This document shows, in pieces, positions 1 through 7,985 of a DNA stretch of 25,564 nucleotides; the stretch's first letter is position 1; every line of letters begins with the position of its first letter. The stretch comes from a virus. The DNA is taken from positions 1 through 25,564 of IMG/VR virus record IMGVR_UViG_3300042883_000387, one strand, 5' to 3'. A program made the translations under genes and the position numbers. Below the pieces are notes generated by a model. The model worked only from the letters and a program-made list of their open reading frames with translations. It was not told the origin of the DNA and did not search any database.

Positions 1-598
1 CTTTCTCGATAAGTTTTAAGTCTAAAGAACCATCGGCTCTAAAGCACTCTAATTTCGAGATTTCAGCATCTAAATTATTTGGTTGCATAACGATTGACAC
101 TTCTCTTAATCCGCCTTTAGTAATTTGGAAATAAGCTTCGTCCATATCATCATCGTCTGCTAAAACATTACCTTCTTTATCTGTCATACAGTATTCGTCT
201 GCATAAGCGCCTACAGAAACACCGCCAACAAGGTTTGGGCTTTCTTTCATAATGGTATATAAGTCTTTACCCATGCTGGTATTTACAAACATCTTACCTT
301 TTGCGTGCATTCCTTCATCATCCATCATAAATTCATACCATTCACCAACTGGCATTGACATATCGTTATGTTGGAAATACATTGGCAAAGGTTTTTCTGA
401 TTTCATAAATTCATCCATCCAATTAGCAAACCCTTCAGCTTTATAATTGAACTTACGGCCATCAGCACCTTCTCTTGGGCCAAAAGTTGTTACTGTCGCT
501 TCAATCACACCACTATAATCGGAAGCTTCATCAGTCTTTACACCTAATTCAACTTTTGATTCAAAAAAATACTTTTCAAAATTTAGTTTATTAATCAT
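1..598 (-). CDS. HK97-type prohead protease, partial (C-terminus beyond the window edge)
   Basis: The reading frame is open from an ATG at 598 to the window edge, giving about 199 residues. Two motifs match the phage prohead protease family (HK97 gp4-like serine protease): 'MYFQHND', with the likely catalytic His, and 'LVGGVSVGAY', with the likely catalytic Ser. A downstream 'REVSIVMQPNN' stretch is also typical. The enzyme trims scaffold and capsid protein during head maturation. It follows portal and both terminase genes in the order normal for HK97-like phages, so a major capsid gene is expected just beyond position 1. GGAG lies about 9 nt before the start. The family call is strong; the C-terminus is not visible. 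Confidence 0.88.
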   Translation of the reverse strand, partial: MINKLNFEKYFFESKVELGVKTDEASDYSGVIEATVTTFGPREGADGRKFNYKAEGFANWMDEFMKSEKPLPMYFQHNDMSMPVGEWYEFMMDDEGMHAKGKMFVNTSMGKDLYTIMKESPNLVGGVSVGAYADEYCMTDKEGNVLADDDDMDEAYFQITKGGLREVSIVMQPNNLDAEISKLECFRADGSLDLKLIEK

Positions 599-701
599 TG
601 ATTGGAACTCCCTTATTTTTCATTCCGTTAGTTTCAACAGGTTTAGGTTTTCTCTTTTTAGCCTGTTGAGTTAATTTGTCGAGTAGCTCTTTTAATGTCA
701 T
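591..701 (-). CDS. 36-aa basic small protein between portal and protease
   Basis: This short ORF starts at the ATG inside the TAATG that ends the portal gene and stops inside the start of the protease gene, so it fills the gap exactly. The peptide begins MTLKELLDKLTQQAKKRK and is Lys-rich, with a predicted amphipathic helix at the N-terminus. I do not recognise it. The paired overlaps are what translational coupling would look like and argue that it is translated. It could be a small head accessory protein, or merely a spacer whose translation couples portal to protease. Confidence 0.5.
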   Translation of the reverse strand: MTLKELLDKLTQQAKKRKPKPVETNGMKNKGVPIND

Positions 702-2110
702 TAGGCTTTTCCTGCCTGACCTGTTTTGCCAACGCTAGAAGTGTTGCCACCGCCACCCGTATCTTGCGGTGAAGTGCCACTAATAGGTCTAGCTTGTTTT
801 GATGTATCTTTTAATTCGTCTGCGCCTTCAAAGTTTTCTTTGCCAAGATATTCTCGCGCTTCATTAGGTGTGATTATACCATTATTCACACCTGCTACGG
901 CATAATTCATTTGATCTAGCGGTGCGCCTTTTAAAAAGTTTTGAGTTTGGAATTCAATACAGAGGTTTGGGTAGCCATTTAGTAAAGATGACTTAAACTT
1001 TTGCTGAATATTAACAATCATTGGATACATTGTTGATTTATAAAATTCATCAAGCATAGTTTGAGTATTATTATATTTGCTATCACCAATTCCTAACATA
1101 GATGGCGGAACGCCAAATAAACCACAGATACGCTTCATTGTTTGTTCTTTTAATGCGCGTGCATCAGCATCTTGAAGTGTTAGCATATTTAATGGCATAT
1201 ACTTCATGCCGTTATCTAACAACATACCTTGACCTGGTTTAGATAAGTCGGTTGATTTAGAACCTGTAAGAGAAGTCCATGCTTCTTTTAATCTTGCGGC
1301 TATTTCTTTAAATTTAGCATCAGGAATAACTTGGTCTGTAACAAACATGCCACTTGGTTTAGCACCATTAAGCATAATAAAGTTTGAATAGAGGTCAATA
1401 TCTTGATCAAGCGATACAAGTTCGGTAGCTAAAATGCCTTTATTAAAACCAGCCGAACCTTGCCAAGCCATTTCACTTGCATGAATAACTTGGAAATAAT
1501 CTAATGGCTCATCCTTATTAAATCCGTAAGTGCTAGTCGATAGCCTGTATGTAGGATACCGCGTAGGCGTGATTTGAGCGGTTATTAAGGTGGAATCCAA
1601 AAGATACATTTCCATTGGGGTTAGCGTAGAGTTAGTTTGCTCTTTGCGCCATAAAGCAGTAAAGGTTTCACCCGAAAGGTCATACCACATTGACCATTGA
1701 TACCAAAATTCGTATGCAGATTGATAGTTATTAGGATTGTTTAATAAATAATAAACTGCTTTTGCTTTAGCTTTATCTCTAGCTGAAACATTAGGATCAG
1801 TAACCGCATCAACTAGCTTACCATTTTCATCATAAGCCATAATCTTAATAGGTAATTGAGCTAATGCTCTAGCTTTAGCATTTACGCAAGCCATAACAGT
1901 TGAGTTGCGTGATAGCATAGACATATCGACTACGCGACCAGCCGCATTCACAGAACTTGTAGTTACATATAATAATTGATTATTTGATTGATTTTTTTGG
2001 CCTTGAACATTGCGTAAGATGTTGTTTCCTAACGCAGTTTGGCCAAATAATGTATTACTTTCTGATGCGTTTTTGTTTGATTTTCTTTTGAAAATATCTG
2101 TTATAGCCAT
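701..2110 (-). CDS. Portal protein (HK97 family)
   Basis: The 469-residue product matches the usual length and organisation of HK97-family portals. 'VMACVNAKARALAQLPIKI' is near the N-terminus, 'YEFWYQWSMWYDLSGETFT' is in the wing region, and 'ICGLFGVPPSMLGIGDSKYN' is the signature before the stem/crown helices. The C-terminus is low-complexity (Gly, Ser, Thr). Portal forms the dodecameric ring at one head vertex through which DNA is pumped and to which the tail connector binds. The start has a good Shine-Dalgarno (AAAGGA). The gene lies 9 nt downstream of terL and overlaps the next small ORF by TAATG. Confidence 0.93.
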   Translation of the reverse strand: MAITDIFKRKSNKNASESNTLFGQTALGNNILRNVQGQKNQSNNQLLYVTTSSVNAAGRVVDMSMLSRNSTVMACVNAKARALAQLPIKIMAYDENGKLVDAVTDPNVSARDKAKAKAVYYLLNNPNNYQSAYEFWYQWSMWYDLSGETFTALWRKEQTNSTLTPMEMYLLDSTLITAQITPTRYPTYRLSTSTYGFNKDEPLDYFQVIHASEMAWQGSAGFNKGILATELVSLDQDIDLYSNFIMLNGAKPSGMFVTDQVIPDAKFKEIAARLKEAWTSLTGSKSTDLSKPGQGMLLDNGMKYMPLNMLTLQDADARALKEQTMKRICGLFGVPPSMLGIGDSKYNNTQTMLDEFYKSTMYPMIVNIQQKFKSSLLNGYPNLCIEFQTQNFLKGAPLDQMNYAVAGVNNGIITPNEAREYLGKENFEGADELKDTSKQARPISGTSPQDTGGGGNTSSVGKTGQAGKA

Positions 2111-2119
2111 ATTTTTCCT

Positions 2120-3778
2120 TTATAAGCTTCTAAAGCCAAACGCACTAGAAACAAATGGGTTATCCAATGAGCAATGCATAGCGATAATAAGCGCTATTAT
2201 ACCATCAACCTTTGCTGATTTATCAGCTTCATTCTTGCGAATCTTAATATTGCCATTCACATCTTCATAAACTTCGCAATTACCTAATTGCCATCCTACA
2301 AACGGATTACCACTGTGTTTAATTTGATGTTGCATAATTAATTTTTCAGTATGCTTGGATGGATTATTTAAAACGGCCATACCCTGTCCTACTTTTTTGA
2401 CAGGAATACTGTAATCATACAATCTAGCTACTAAAGAAGCGGCATTATAAGCATCATACCCTACTTCCTTAACATTATAAAGCGTTGCTTGTTGTTTTAT
2501 ATATTCAGATATTTCTCGATCATCCATAACATTGCCTTCGGTAATCTTTAAAATACCTGATCGAACTGCTTGATCAAAGATTGGTCGGTAATGAGTTGGG
2601 ATTAATTCTAAACCTTCTTCGGGTAAAAAGAATTGAAAGTGGGCATAGTAATCTTCTTCCGAATATCTTTTTAATACACATACTGCATTTAAGTCGCGAG
2701 TGGCCGCCAAGTCGAAACCAACAAAGACTGCTTCAGGATCAGTTTTATCTTCACCAATAGAATCATCCCAATATTGTCTATCAATCCATGCGGTATTCGC
2801 ACTAACATAAATGTTAAGTGTCTTACATAAAAATTCATTAAGTGCCGCAGGTTTTAATTTAGCTTGTTCGCATCGTTCTTTAATTGCATCTTGATAAACA
2901 GATATGCCATGCATAGGGTTTGCTTTAGCCCAAGTTTTTTCATCTCGCCAATCGTCTGCTGGATCAAGTCCATATAGCAGGCCAAACCATTTAGGATTAT
3001 CAGGTGCTTCGCCATGAAGCATAGCTTCAAAAGCCATTAAGTCCTCATAGAATTTAGTTTCTTTAGTAAACGATGCGGTAGTGATATAAATCCTTAACGG
3101 ATTTTTTCGGGCCACCATGCCTGAATGGATTACTTCAATAGAATTACGATCAACAATCTGTGCGGCTTCATCTATGATAGCGCATGATGCATTCTTACCA
3201 TCGCCTGATTTTTTATTGTCGCGAGAAAGTGCTTTAAATACAGTTTGAGCATCATTGGTTTTTCCAATCTCATATTTGGAAACTCGATAGCAAGCTTTCA
3301 ATTCTTCAGGCATTGATTCAATCATAGAACGAGCGGCATCAAAAACAATCATTGCTTGATCTCGATTGGTTGCTAAAGTAAATACCTCTGCGCCAGCTTC
3401 GTTAAATATTAATTCATACAAACCAATGACGGCGGTTAATGTGGACTTACCTGCTTTTCTAGGAATATAAACAATGACATCAGTTGTCATTCTTTTATCG
3501 TGATCTTTTTTGTGGCGGAATCCATAGATGCCACATATAAGCATTATTTGAAAAGGTTGCAGTTCTATTTGTTGGCCAGCATCAGGGCCTTTAGTGTGTT
3601 TAAGAACAGAAACAAAATTTAAAACATGATCAACATATTCAGGAATAAATTCAAACTCCCATTGCTTATCTTCCATAAAGTTTAGGAAGCGTTGGCAAGC
3701 AAGCTGAATATTTTTGCAAACTTCTATATTACCTTTAACAACATCGTTGGCATATTTAATGCCTATCTTATAATCCAT
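2120..3778 (-). CDS. terL: Terminase large subunit (packaging ATPase/nuclease)
   Basis: This 552-residue protein is a Terminase_1-type large terminase. The ATPase has a Walker A-like 'PRKAGKSTL' at about residues 106-114 and a Walker B 'CAIIDEAA' near 200. The nuclease half begins with 'FVGFDLAATRD' near 350, carrying a metal-binding Asp, and has a later acidic site around 'VGYDAYNA'. The enzyme pumps DNA into the prohead and cuts the concatemer. Its ATG overlaps the terS stop (TAATG), which is what coupled translation looks like. All key motifs are present, so the gene looks functional. Confidence 0.95.
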   Translation of the reverse strand: MDYKIGIKYANDVVKGNIEVCKNIQLACQRFLNFMEDKQWEFEFIPEYVDHVLNFVSVLKHTKGPDAGQQIELQPFQIMLICGIYGFRHKKDHDKRMTTDVIVYIPRKAGKSTLTAVIGLYELIFNEAGAEVFTLATNRDQAMIVFDAARSMIESMPEELKACYRVSKYEIGKTNDAQTVFKALSRDNKKSGDGKNASCAIIDEAAQIVDRNSIEVIHSGMVARKNPLRIYITTASFTKETKFYEDLMAFEAMLHGEAPDNPKWFGLLYGLDPADDWRDEKTWAKANPMHGISVYQDAIKERCEQAKLKPAALNEFLCKTLNIYVSANTAWIDRQYWDDSIGEDKTDPEAVFVGFDLAATRDLNAVCVLKRYSEEDYYAHFQFFLPEEGLELIPTHYRPIFDQAVRSGILKITEGNVMDDREISEYIKQQATLYNVKEVGYDAYNAASLVARLYDYSIPVKKVGQGMAVLNNPSKHTEKLIMQHQIKHSGNPFVGWQLGNCEVYEDVNGNIKIRKNEADKSAKVDGIIALIIAMHCSLDNPFVSSAFGFRSL

Positions 3779-4257
3779 TATTTTTTAACTTGTGGCCCTT
3801 GTAGTAATCTTCCGATCATTGAATTAGTATTTAGATTAGTGCTTGTTTTATTTAATCTTCCTTTTGGTGTTAATCCTAATTCATTCATTAAAACAACAAT
3901 TAATTTTAAAGATTCTTTGCGAATAGAAACATAAGGCGATGGCCCAATAGTCTTTCCGTCATTAAAGCTTGTTACTAAACCTTCAACGGCAATATGACGA
4001 TTGCAATCTATGTAAGTATCAATCTGATCTGCAAGCATGGCCAATGCATGTTTATCTTGATCCGAACCTAAACCATAAAGATCATAAAGATAGTTAGAAG
4101 TTTCTAAAACAAATTTTGGTTTATTCCAAGCGTCAGGATTATCCATCCACTCTGCTTGAGGAATTCTTGTGCGTAAATTTTCAGGCAAGGGAATTCCCAT
4201 GTTTTCGCCTTTTGTTCCTTTAACTATGTGAAGTTCGGGTGGAAGTTTAGCGGTCAT
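3778..4257 (-). CDS. terS: Terminase small subunit (P27-like)
   Basis: The product of about 159 residues sits directly upstream of terL and resembles the P27-family small terminase. It has an N-terminal Pro-rich segment, a helical middle ('LYDLYGLGSDQDKHALAML') and a C-terminal 'LVVLMNELGLTPKGRLN'-like ending in the form 'MNELGLTPKGRLN'. It should bind the packaging site and present DNA to TerL. I chose the ATG at 4257 over the in-frame GTG at 4266. The run AAGGGGGGG lies about 8 nt before the ATG, and this ATG shares its A with the stop of the preceding GIY-YIG gene. The family call is by similarity and context. Confidence 0.8.
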   Translation of the reverse strand: MTAKLPPELHIVKGTKGENMGIPLPENLRTRIPQAEWMDNPDAWNKPKFVLETSNYLYDLYGLGSDQDKHALAMLADQIDTYIDCNRHIAVEGLVTSFNDGKTIGPSPYVSIRKESLKLIVVLMNELGLTPKGRLNKTSTNLNTNSMIGRLLQGPQVKK

Positions 4258-5090
4258 TATAGACACCCCCCCTTAAAAACCCCTTTTGTGAAAGATTGGT
4301 TTCGCGCTTGCTCGTTCTGATTGCCCAAAAACATTAAGATATTCAATGACTTACGCTTATCAGCTTCCTTTGCATCTAAATAAGCACGCTTAACTATTTC
4401 AATATCTTTAGAATATTTAATATGTTTTCCTTTATATTGTGCATGCCATCTACCACTAGGATGCCATGATATGCCAGGCAATCCTAACTTATTGTTTGGA
4501 TGAGCTTTGCGTTCTTTAGTTATGTCTTGTGTCCATTTAGGTATAACGCTTCTAATTAATTCTAATCTAACTCTTTTAGCGTAAGCGTTACACTTTATAG
4601 CATATCCATTAGCTTCAGATTCTCTGCGTTTAGCAATCCCTTTAGCTAATCTATTAATAGTTATAGGATCATTCAAGTTAAGCCATTCAATGCGCCTTCT
4701 ATTAGCCAATCCACCCTCGTATGTATTAACTATATCGCCACCTTGTGCTACATTCCATCCTATATTAATAGTAGGTCTTAACTTCTTCTCTATCTCTTGG
4801 CAATATTCTCTATGATCTGTAGCTAATATAACCTCAAATATAATATCTTTATACTTGTTAATAGCACGATGCACAGGTAACGATCCGTCTTGTCTAGCGT
4901 CTAACTTATGGTGATACCATCGTTTAGATACTTGCTTATTGGTAATACCTACATAACCTTCAGTAAATATATCTGTATGTTCGGGCTTATGAATCCAATA
5001 AACAACTGATGATCCAACAGGCTGAAGATGATGACCTTTATATCCTTTAAGGTATTTAAAGTGATTAATATTAGTAGCGTGTTTAGTCAT
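4257..5090 (-). CDS. GIY-YIG homing-type endonuclease, AP2-like C-terminus
   Basis: The 277-residue protein has an N-terminal GIY-YIG-like nuclease domain: 'VVYWIHKP' (GIY strand), 'EGYVGIT' (YIG strand) at about residues 44-50, then 'KRWYHHK' with the conserved Arg. 'CQEIEKKLRP' follows, with the conserved Glu, and 'NIGWNVAQGG'. Near residue 215 'GISWHPSGRWHAQYKGKHI' looks like an AP2/integrase-type DNA-binding module. This is the plan of a mobile homing endonuclease that cuts and copies itself into unoccupied alleles. It lies between the DUF6378-like gene (8-nt overlap) and terS (shared TAATG), suggesting precise insertion at the 5' end of terS. A second GIY-YIG gene is at 21495-21986. Confidence 0.85.
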   Translation of the reverse strand: MTKHATNINHFKYLKGYKGHHLQPVGSSVVYWIHKPEHTDIFTEGYVGITNKQVSKRWYHHKLDARQDGSLPVHRAINKYKDIIFEVILATDHREYCQEIEKKLRPTINIGWNVAQGGDIVNTYEGGLANRRRIEWLNLNDPITINRLAKGIAKRRESEANGYAIKCNAYAKRVRLELIRSVIPKWTQDITKERKAHPNNKLGLPGISWHPSGRWHAQYKGKHIKYSKDIEIVKRAYLDAKEADKRKSLNILMFLGNQNEQARNQSFTKGVFKGGCL

Positions 5091-5355
5091 GTTTGATTTG
5101 CCCTAACTCGCCTGCTAATGCGGCGTAGCCACACATATCAATAGCGTTATCAACATAAGATGGATTGCCTTTGTATCTAGCTATCTTTAGTAGTGTCATT
5201 AATATTGCAACATCTTGAGGTGTGATTGGATGATTAAGATAGGCCGACCATAATCGACCAATGTTTGCAAAGTTGTTCTCTGCTTGTCCATGAGTAGCCT
5301 GTCGGTCTTTACTTATATACTCATTAGCAGTTCTTAATATTTCTGTCTTATCCAT
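5083..5355 (-). CDS. DUF6378-like small phage protein
   Basis: This 90-residue helical protein carries a recognisable phage pattern: 'KDRQATHGQAENNFANIGR', then 'LWSAYL', 'ITPQDVAILMTLLKIAR' and 'YVDNAIDMCGYAALAGEL'. It matches proteins annotated DUF6378, which resemble all-alpha MazG-like folds. Whether it hydrolyses nucleotides is unknown, and I do not assign an enzyme activity. A strong ribosome-binding site (AGGATAAGACA then ATG) lies just after the lysozyme stop. The 3' end overlaps the GIY-YIG gene. Confidence 0.75.
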   Translation of the reverse strand: MDKTEILRTANEYISKDRQATHGQAENNFANIGRLWSAYLNHPITPQDVAILMTLLKIARYKGNPSYVDNAIDMCGYAALAGELGQIKHD

Positions 5356-5364
5356 TGTCTTATC

Positions 5365-5847
5365 CTATGTCATTAGTAAATTATATTCATCTTGCCTACG
5401 CTTAACTAATCCGTTTAACACTTTACCACCACCACGATTATATTTCAATAGCGATGCGCCCGCCATATCCTTATCACCGCGTAACAAAGCAGAGCGAACA
5501 GTAGAGCGTTGTAGTAATCCTGTCCCGCAATTAAAAGCGAAGGAGCATAAGGCGCTAAACATTCCTTGAGTGAATCGATAAGACACAGGGAATAACATAG
5601 TAACTCCTCTTTCAAATCGTGCAAGGTCTTTAATAAGTAAATCATTTATTTCTTCTTTGCTCCATACTCTGTTATGTTCTGCTTTTAGTGGATATGCTTT
5701 TCGTTGTGCTAATGGCAATCTTGCCTGTTCGGGATATAAGACATGGCCGTAACCAATCGTATAAATTAAAGCAGGGCATAGGTAAGGCCTATTATAAAAG
5801 CCCTCATATTTTTTTATAATTGCTAAACCTTTATCGCATATCTTCAT
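5365..5847 (-). CDS. Endolysin, GH24 phage lysozyme
   Basis: The 160-residue product is a T4/P22-type lysozyme that cleaves the N-acetylmuramic acid-N-acetylglucosamine bond of peptidoglycan at lysis. The catalytic E-8aa-(D/C)-5aa-T arrangement is intact: Glu15 in 'KYEGFYNRPYLC', Cys24, and Thr30 in 'YTIGYGH'. The C-terminal half shows the family pattern 'FTQGMFSALCSFAFNCGTG' and 'GLVKRRQDEYNLL'. There is no N-terminal signal-anchor, so export depends on a holin, and a holin-like membrane protein lies immediately upstream with an ATGA overlap. The Glu-Cys-Thr form is a known variant of Glu-Asp-Thr. Confidence 0.92.
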   Translation of the reverse strand: MKICDKGLAIIKKYEGFYNRPYLCPALIYTIGYGHVLYPEQARLPLAQRKAYPLKAEHNRVWSKEEINDLLIKDLARFERGVTMLFPVSYRFTQGMFSALCSFAFNCGTGLLQRSTVRSALLRGDKDMAGASLLKYNRGGGKVLNGLVKRRQDEYNLLMT

Positions 5848-6326
5848 TTTTTAAACGCTTGTGTGCCAAACCAAAATGAAACAACTGAAGCCCATATAAT
5901 TTGTGTTTCGTCATCCCATAATAAATTCATAGCTATTTGGAAATCAACACCTGTGCGAATGGCATAAAAGAAACCAAACACTTCTACAAAAACTAACAAA
6001 CTAAATAATCCATAAGTAATTACAGGCCTTACTAAAGCTCTAATATTTACTACCCATCTTGATGCGCCTTTAGATATTTCAATATCATGTTGATATAAAG
6101 CATTGCGCTCTTGCGCTTGTGCTTCTACTTGAGATTGTTCTAAATGTATTTCTTCTACTTTAGCTTGAGCAATATAACCTCGTTCTGCCATTTGCAATTC
6201 TTTTTCTGTTTGAAGCTTTGACATCTCAATCTCATGCTTCTTATCAGAGCGATCCTGAAAAAAGTTAAGAATGTTTGGCAATCCGCCACTAAAGAATGAT
6301 AGTAAAGATGATATAAGGGTAAGCAT
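5844..6326 (-). CDS. Three-TM holin-like membrane protein
   Basis: The 160-residue protein has an N-terminal hydrophobic stretch ('MLTLISSLLSFFSGG'), then a long charged coiled-coil (about residues 28-85, rich in E, K and Q), then two membrane segments: 'VRPVITYGLFSLLVFVEVF' and 'TQIIWASVVSFWFGTQAF'. This order resembles the 3TM holin-like proteins of gene transfer agents and phages. Its position directly before the lysozyme, overlapping by 4 nt, supports a lysis role. A second, smaller holin candidate lies at 17198-17359, so which one times lysis is uncertain. Confidence 0.7.
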   Translation of the reverse strand: MLTLISSLLSFFSGGLPNILNFFQDRSDKKHEIEMSKLQTEKELQMAERGYIAQAKVEEIHLEQSQVEAQAQERNALYQHDIEISKGASRWVVNIRALVRPVITYGLFSLLVFVEVFGFFYAIRTGVDFQIAMNLLWDDETQIIWASVVSFWFGTQAFKK

Positions 6327-6327
6327 T

Positions 6328-6741
6328 TTAATTTCCTATTGGGTTAGTCATTGATTTTTGTATAGCTTTCATTTGAGTGTTTAAGCCATCTATTTGAGCT
6401 TTAACTTCAGAACGAACGCTTGATAATGAAGCTTCTACTTCTCTTTGTGATCCACGAGCAATAGCTGAAGTTTCACGAGCCAATGCAATAGCGTCTGATG
6501 CCTTCTCGTTAATTCTAATGCTTGAATCTTGAATAGCTAGTAAACGCTCTTGTTGAGCTTTCATTTGTATCTCTAATGCTTGCACTTTGCTTTCATCGTA
6601 TGAATCAACGACCGAACGCATTTTGTTGAAAGTCGTAATTCCGTAATAAATCGGCGTTCCTACGACTGCTATAAGCGTTGAACCTATCAAAAATACTTGT
6701 TTCAGTGATAAGCCCCATATAAATTCCTTGTTGAAGTCCAT
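6328..6741 (-). CDS. TM plus coiled-coil protein, i-spanin-like
   Basis: About 137 residues. One N-terminal transmembrane helix ('VFLIGSTLIAVVGTPIYYG') precedes a long heptad-rich region (about residues 45-130, with 'QALEIQMKAQQERLLAIQ' and 'SVRSEVKAQIDGLNTQMK'). That topology, next to holin and endolysin genes, fits an inner-membrane spanin subunit, but no lipobox-bearing partner was found, so the role is inferred from shape and context only. AGGA lies 8 nt before the chosen ATG at 6741; the ATG at 6747 is too close. Its first 137 nt overlap the 3' end of the secreted Cys-repeat gene upstream. Confidence 0.6.
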   Translation of the reverse strand: MDFNKEFIWGLSLKQVFLIGSTLIAVVGTPIYYGITTFNKMRSVVDSYDESKVQALEIQMKAQQERLLAIQDSSIRINEKASDAIALARETSAIARGSQREVEASLSSVRSEVKAQIDGLNTQMKAIQKSMTNPIGN

Positions 6742-7567
6742 AATCATTTTCCTGCGTTAAATTATAAGAATCAACCATATTAGGTTGAGTTAAATTGTTT
6801 GGGCTTTGTAATAAAGCCAAACTTAAAACTATTCCTAATCCAGGAATAATCTCTGTATCTTTCTTATCCTCTGATTTGGTATCTTCTTTTTTAGATTCGC
6901 TTTTGACTTCGCTTGTAGTGCTATTTAATGCGTTACTAAATGTCTGCACAATATCTGTCTGTGCAATTACAGATTCGGTTATCGTAGGCGTAACACTTGT
7001 GTTGAGTATCCCGCTTGGATTCACAGGGCTTATTACACTCACAGGGCTTGTTACATTGTCCTGATTGTCTAATGTCATCTTGCAAGTATTGGATGTTTCC
7101 GACCATGCAGTCCAAGTTGGCAAACCATACGGATCGGAGCATTGTGAAGCTCTTAATTCCGTTATTAATCCTTCGTATCCACTCGCGCATGATAAAGTCC
7201 TTGTTTCTGTCGCTGATATACAAGTTGGCGGATCAGCTACACAATTATTTGAGCTATCTTGCCAAGCCGACCAACTACTCGCGCTACAAGTATAATACCT
7301 AACTTGATTTAATGCACCTGAATAATTAACGGGGCATGATAAAGTTCTAGTTTCTGTAGCGTCTGTGCAAACAGGTTGAATGTAAGGTGCGCATATTGGA
7401 TCATTAGGATAATAAGGACACCAATATCCTGTAAGCGCAGTTGCTTCATCTATGTCATAGCATTGTAAATTTGTTATGTATCCATTTTGATCAGGAACAT
7501 AAGTGCAATACCAAGCATGAGCATTACTGCTTATCAGCAATAACAGGAAGCTTAAAATCCGAACCAT
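6605..7567 (-). CDS. Secreted Cys-rich repeat protein with two TSP1-like repeats
   Basis: I start this protein of about 320 residues at the ATG at 7567, because the peptide then opens with a clean signal sequence (MVRILSFLLLLISSNAHA). The upstream in-frame ATG at 7621 would bury it. Two tandem Cys-rich repeats follow at about residues 67-109 and 116-162, each 'C..ATETRTLSC...Y.G' ending 'W.AW...SN.C', reminiscent of thrombospondin type 1 modules. A Ser/Thr-rich and then Lys/Asp/Glu-rich linker leads to a hydrophobic stretch ('IIPGLGIVLSLALLQ') and a polar tail. Function is unknown; export to the periplasm or surface is likely. The 3' end overlaps the next gene by 137 nt. Confidence 0.7.
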   Translation of the reverse strand: MVRILSFLLLLISSNAHAWYCTYVPDQNGYITNLQCYDIDEATALTGYWCPYYPNDPICAPYIQPVCTDATETRTLSCPVNYSGALNQVRYYTCSASSWSAWQDSSNNCVADPPTCISATETRTLSCASGYEGLITELRASQCSDPYGLPTWTAWSETSNTCKMTLDNQDNVTSPVSVISPVNPSGILNTSVTPTITESVIAQTDIVQTFSNALNSTTSEVKSESKKEDTKSEDKKDTEIIPGLGIVLSLALLQSPNNLTQPNMVDSYNLTQENDYGLQQGIYMGLITETSIFDRFNAYSSRRNADLLRNYDFQQNAFGR

Positions 7568-7985
7568 ATAACTTATAGAATCTTTCAGGGTATCGTTTAA
7601 ACCAAGCGCGTCTAGCAACATCGCCTAAAGCGCCGCCAAAAGGGCAAGGGCTAGATGCCATTTCCATTGCTTCCCATGTAGCTTCATCTTGACACATTAA
7701 ACTTACCGCACTAACTTTTAATCCTAAATTAGATAAAGTTTCAGCCTTAACTATTCTTGCGCAGTTTTCATCTTCTACTGTAAATCCACCGCTAATAGAC
7801 ACAACACCTGTGTTAGCTCCGCCACTTACCCCTGTTTTACAAATCTTGGGATTCATAGTAGAAATAGAAGGCGCAATGGCTGAAGGAACAGGCATGCCTT
7901 TCATATTTGTAGTGATATTAGTATCGGCCGCAAATACTTGGTTAGAAATAATAAGCGCCAATATAAATGTTATAACTTTATTCAT
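7524..7985 (-). CDS. Secreted phage protein of unknown function
   Basis: The 153-residue product begins with a standard signal peptide (MNKVITFILALIISNQVFA, then ADT). The mature part has Cys residues in 'NPKICKTGVSGG', 'DENCARIVKAETL', 'SLMCQDEATWEAM' and 'SSPCPFGGALGD', so disulfide-stabilised folding in the periplasm is plausible. I recognise the layout as a recurrent uncharacterised phage protein but cannot name a function. The start shares TAATG with the stop of the SprT-like gene, and its end overlaps the Cys-repeat gene by 44 nt. Two successive secreted proteins upstream of the lysis genes suggest a joint envelope role. Confidence 0.75.
   Translation of the reverse strand: MNKVITFILALIISNQVFAADTNITTNMKGMPVPSAIAPSISTMNPKICKTGVSGGANTGVVSISGGFTVEDENCARIVKAETLSNLGLKVSAVSLMCQDEATWEAMEMASSPCPFGGALGDVARRAWFKRYPERFYKLYGSDFKLPVIADKQ

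Noticed and set aside
5445-5645. 66-codon hydrophobic ORF inside the lysozyme gene in another frame
   Set aside because: It has hydrophobic stretches like an embedded holin or spanin, but no ribosome-binding site and no lipobox, and the lysozyme frame is fully supported.
6936-7302. Overlapping ORFs on both strands within the Cys-repeat gene
   Set aside because: They follow from the repeated DNA of the two Cys modules; the main frame has a signal peptide and paired Cys motifs.
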